A stretch of 8,870 nt of DNA. Origin: Ilumatobacteraceae bacterium. Lineage in GTDB: Bacteria > Actinomycetota > Acidimicrobiia > Acidimicrobiales > Ilumatobacteraceae. The stretch covers positions 1 to 8,870 of the forward strand of contig JALQWV010000206.1 in the NCBI GenBank assembly GCA_023263465.1. The letters are read 5' to 3'. Below the pieces are notes generated by a model. That model was not told the DNA's origin, did no database searches, and was given only the letters and a program-made list of their open reading frames with translations. This document shows, one piece after another, positions 6,835 through 8,870 of this stretch. The first letter of the stretch is position 1. The number at the start of each line of letters is the position of its first letter. The position numbers and the translations under genes are program-made.

Positions 6835-8187
6835 ATGCCGGATCTCAGCGCAATTGTTAAGGCCTATGACATTCGCGGCATAGTTCCCGACCAGTTAGAT
6901 GCAGATGTTGCATACGCAATTGGTGTTGCTTTTGCCAAGTTCGCAAATGCTCCTCACATCGTTATCGCTCATGACATGCGCCCGAGTGGACCAGAGCTTG
7001 TTGATGCATTTCAGAGGGGAGTGTTGGCACACGGGGTCAGCGTGACCAATCTGGGGCTCGCATCAAGCGATTTGTTGTATTACGCATCGGGCAAACTCGA
7101 TTCGCCAGGTGCAATGTTTACGGCTTCGCACAATCCAGCGCAATACAACGGCATCAAGTGTTGTTTATCTGGCGCTCGCTCTATTGGAATTGATAATGGA
7201 CTGCGTGAAATTCATGCTCTCGCAGCCGACGTGCTTGCAGGTCGCGAGCCGGCGTTTGCTGCAACGGCGGGAACGCTGAATCATGTCAATATGCTCGCCG
7301 AGTTTGCGGATCATGTTGTGAAATTCATTGCGAGCGACAAGTTGCGTAAGTTGCGCGTTGTTGCAGACACGGCAAACGGTATGGGCGGGTTAGTGGTTCC
7401 GGCTGTGTTTGAGCGTCTTTCCGATTTCGAGTTGGAGGTGATGTATGGCGAACTTGATGGAACGTTCCCAAATCACCCTGCAGACCCTTTGCAGACAGCA
7501 AACCAGCGCGATCTCATGGCACGGGTAATTGCAGGGGGCTTCGATGTTGGTCTTGCTTTCGACGGCGATGCTGATCGAGTTTTTTTGGTAGATGAATTAG
7601 GTCAAGGAATGTCGGGCAGCACCACAACCGCCCTGTTGGCAACTCGCTTCTTGCGGCTCAATCCTGGTGCAACCATTTTGTACAACCTCATCTGCTCGCG
7701 TGCAGTTCCAGAAATCATCGCCGAGCACGGCGGGAAGGGAATTCGCACAAAGAATGGTCACAGCTACATGAAGCAGATCATGGCCGACACTGGCGCGGTA
7801 TTTGCTGGTGAGCATTCGGGGCACTACTACTTTGCCGACAACTACCGAGCAGATAGTGGCCTCATCGCCACCATGGGAGTTCTTGGTGAAATGTGCCGAA
7901 CGGGAAAGAAGCTGTCAGAAATCCGCAAGCCACTCGAGCGCTATGCATCAAGCGGTGAAATCAACACCACAGTTGCCGACATTGGTAAAGTTATTGCGCA
8001 AATTGGTGAGGATTATGCAGAACATGCTCAAGATCATCTCGATGGCCTGACTGTGGACTGTGGGTCATGGTGGTTCAACGTTCGCCCAAGCAATACAGAG
8101 CCATTGCTTCGGCTCAATCTTGAAGCCAGTACGCGTGACGAGTGCGATACACATGTCGCTGAGTTACTGTCAGTCATCACCGCCTAG
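6835..8187 (+). CDS. manB: Phosphomannomutase/phosphoglucomutase (alpha-D-phosphohexomutase)
   Basis: A 450-residue cytoplasmic enzyme interconverting mannose-6-phosphate and mannose-1-phosphate, the step toward GDP-mannose and lipid-linked mannose; members often also act on glucose phosphates. All four family sites are present: the phosphoserine loop TASHNP with catalytic S98, the metal loop DGDADR (243-248), the sugar-recognition loop GEHSGH (325-330) and the phosphate-binding RPSNTEP (417-423). The N-terminus VKAYDIRGIVPD is the usual family start, so ATG 6835 is right; the frame is open further upstream to 6727, but that part lies inside the preceding gene. Length is normal for the family. 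The gene follows the GT-C-like gene by 11 bases and precedes the Trm112-like gene by 9, the conserved actinobacterial arrangement. No Shine-Dalgarno; a TAGCCT box overlaps the upstream stop. Exact substrate preference between mannose and glucose cannot be read from sequence. Confidence 0.94.
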   Translation: MPDLSAIVKAYDIRGIVPDQLDADVAYAIGVAFAKFANAPHIVIAHDMRPSGPELVDAFQRGVLAHGVSVTNLGLASSDLLYYASGKLDSPGAMFTASHNPAQYNGIKCCLSGARSIGIDNGLREIHALAADVLAGREPAFAATAGTLNHVNMLAEFADHVVKFIASDKLRKLRVVADTANGMGGLVVPAVFERLSDFELEVMYGELDGTFPNHPADPLQTANQRDLMARVIAGGFDVGLAFDGDADRVFLVDELGQGMSGSTTTALLATRFLRLNPGATILYNLICSRAVPEIIAEHGGKGIRTKNGHSYMKQIMADTGAVFAGEHSGHYYFADNYRADSGLIATMGVLGEMCRTGKKLSEIRKPLERYASSGEINTTVADIGKVIAQIGEDYAEHAQDHLDGLTVDCGSWWFNVRPSNTEPLLRLNLEASTRDECDTHVAELLSVITA

Positions 8188-8190
8188 TCT
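8185..8190 (+). promoter_or_regulatory. Putative -10 box of the Trm112-like gene, containing the manB stop codon
   Basis: TAGTCT sits at -12 to -7 relative to ATG 8197, and its first three bases are the manB stop codon. The six bases between box and start (TATCTC) carry no Shine-Dalgarno. A poor -35-like TTACTG lies 15 bases upstream. The arrangement would give a leaderless mRNA starting inside the operon. Confidence 0.38.
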
Positions 8191-8196
8191 TATCTC

Positions 8197-8430
8197 ATGT
8201 CTCTCGACCCGAAATTGCTTGAAATTCTGGCTTGCCCAGAAGATAAAGGTCCGCTCTTCTACTTCTCGTCAGATGCGTTTTTGTATAACCCACGTCTGCA
8301 CCGTAAATACCTAGTGCGCGATGGTATTCCTGTAATGTTGACCGAGGAATCCGTCGCGGTAGATGCCGCAGAGCACATAGAGCTCGAACGAAGAATCGTT
8401 GCGGAAAGTATTCGTCCCACCTTCGTTTAA
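8197..8430 (+). CDS. Trm112-like (UPF0434) small protein with a reduced zinc site
   Basis: A 77-residue protein with the Trm112/UPF0434 framework: LLEILACPEDKGPL at the start and VRDGIPVML in the middle. Trm112 in eukaryotes and archaea is the obligate partner that stabilises several SAM-dependent methyltransferases; most bacterial members have no proven role. Only one cysteine remains (C13). The second of the usual CPxC pair is D16, and the later strand reads LYNPRLHRKYLVRDG where other members carry one or two cysteines, so classical four-cysteine zinc binding looks impossible. The C-terminal third (about 50-77) is acidic and probably helical. It lies 9 bases from both manB and sahH. Position between them is conserved in actinobacteria, though many genomes have a phosphomannose isomerase-like gene after it, which is absent here. 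Family call good, function inferred only. Confidence 0.83.
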   Translation: MSLDPKLLEILACPEDKGPLFYFSSDAFLYNPRLHRKYLVRDGIPVMLTEESVAVDAAEHIELERRIVAESIRPTFV

Positions 8431-8434
8431 GGAG
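8429..8434 (+). promoter_or_regulatory. Strong Shine-Dalgarno of sahH
   Basis: AAGGAG, with a 5-base spacer to ATG 8440, is an excellent ribosome binding site. Its first two bases are part of the TAA stop of the Trm112-like gene. It is the only strong Shine-Dalgarno seen before a gene start in the window, and it fixes the sahH start. Confidence 0.8.
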
Positions 8435-8439
8435 TTTCC

Positions 8440-8870
8440 ATGTCTTCATTTGCACAACGTCGTGATTGGCGCGTCGCCGATCTTTCCCTCGCACCATTTG
8501 GTCGTAAGGAAATTCATTTAGCCGAACATGAAATGCCGGGCCTTCGTGCGCTGCGCAAAGAGTTTGGAAAAACCAAGCCATTGAAAGGCGCAAGAATTTC
8601 AGGCTCCTTGCACATGACCATTCAGACCGCAGTGTTGATTGAAACACTCGTTGAACTGGGTGCCGAGGTGCGCTGGGCAAGTTGCAACATCTTTTCAACC
8701 CAAGACCATGCGGCAGCAGCGGTTGTTGTCGGGCCAAATGGTTCCGTTGAAGAGCCAAATGGTGTTCCCGTGTTTGCCTGGAAGGGCGAGACGCTTGAGG
8801 AGTATTGGTGGGCGACTGACCAAATGATGACGTGGCCAGACGGCGACGGACCAAACATGATCTTGGACGA
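8440..8870 (+). CDS. sahH: Adenosylhomocysteinase (S-adenosyl-L-homocysteine hydrolase), 3' end outside window
   Basis: The first 143 residues of a protein that should be close to 490 long; the frame is open to the right edge. The enzyme is a cytoplasmic, NAD-dependent hydrolase that splits S-adenosylhomocysteine into adenosine and homocysteine, relieving inhibition of methyltransferases and returning homocysteine to the methionine cycle. The visible part matches the family's substrate domain: a RRDWRVADLSLAPFGRKEI start, ARISGSLHMTIQTAVLIETL (51-70, with H58 and T60), the hallmark WASCNIFSTQDHAAAA (79-94) and VFAWKGETLEEYWW (111-124). The TWPDGDGPNMILD stretch leads to the conserved Asp region at the window edge. 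The NAD-binding domain is not visible. It begins 9 bases after the Trm112-like gene and, unlike its neighbours, has a strong Shine-Dalgarno. Confidence 0.96.
   Translation, partial: MSSFAQRRDWRVADLSLAPFGRKEIHLAEHEMPGLRALRKEFGKTKPLKGARISGSLHMTIQTAVLIETLVELGAEVRWASCNIFSTQDHAAAAVVVGPNGSVEEPNGVPVFAWKGETLEEYWWATDQMMTWPDGDGPNMILD

Noticed and set aside
8195..8854. Long minus-strand open frame (219 codons)
   Set aside because: It is antisense to the well-conserved Trm112-like and sahH genes, and its arginine- and leucine-rich product has no recognisable domain; it is a shadow of their codon pattern.

Overview
The window looks like a core chromosomal segment of an actinobacterium (Actinomycetota), with no sign of a mobile or accessory island. 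The linkage of a DUF5719-type secreted protein, a DUF3499 protein, a phosphomannomutase, a Trm112-like protein and S-adenosylhomocysteine hydrolase is typical of Actinobacteria. Together with the moderate G+C, which looks close to half by eye, it points to a low-GC aquatic lineage, possibly Acidimicrobiia of the Ilumatobacter/acIV type. That placement is inference. There are no rRNA, tRNA, CRISPR, IS or phage signatures.

Layout. Bases 1-953 (+) hold the 3' part of a DUF5719-like, beta-rich surface protein. A membrane-anchored thioredoxin-fold protein (950-1393, +) overlaps it by 4 bases. It ends tail-to-tail with ftsH (3327-1390, -), and the two stop codons share one CTAG palindrome. A 98-bp divergent region separates ftsH from a rightward run that leaves the window: DUF3499 (3426-3656), a CPBP-family membrane protease (3646-4353), an 813-residue PTPS-related/GT-C-like membrane protein (4382-6823), manB (6835-8187), a Trm112-like protein (8197-8430) and the start of sahH (8440 onward). 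Junctions in this run range from an 11-base overlap to a 28-base gap, so cotranscription is likely. No stretch above 100 bases lacks a gene.

Working together. The run combines activated-mannose supply (ManB) with a polytopic protein that may use lipid-linked sugars on the outer face, and a possible methyltransferase helper (Trm112-like) with the enzyme that removes the methyltransferase product SAH. FtsH and the CPBP protein add membrane proteolysis.

The most notable pattern is at gene starts. Five of the seven complete genes lack a Shine-Dalgarno sequence and instead have a TAnnnT (-10 type) hexamer 6-8 bases before the start codon, as expected for leaderless transcripts. In two of them the hexamer contains the TAG stop codon of the gene before. 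sahH alone has a strong Shine-Dalgarno. I found no convincing new biological system; the findings are local oddities in an otherwise ordinary region.
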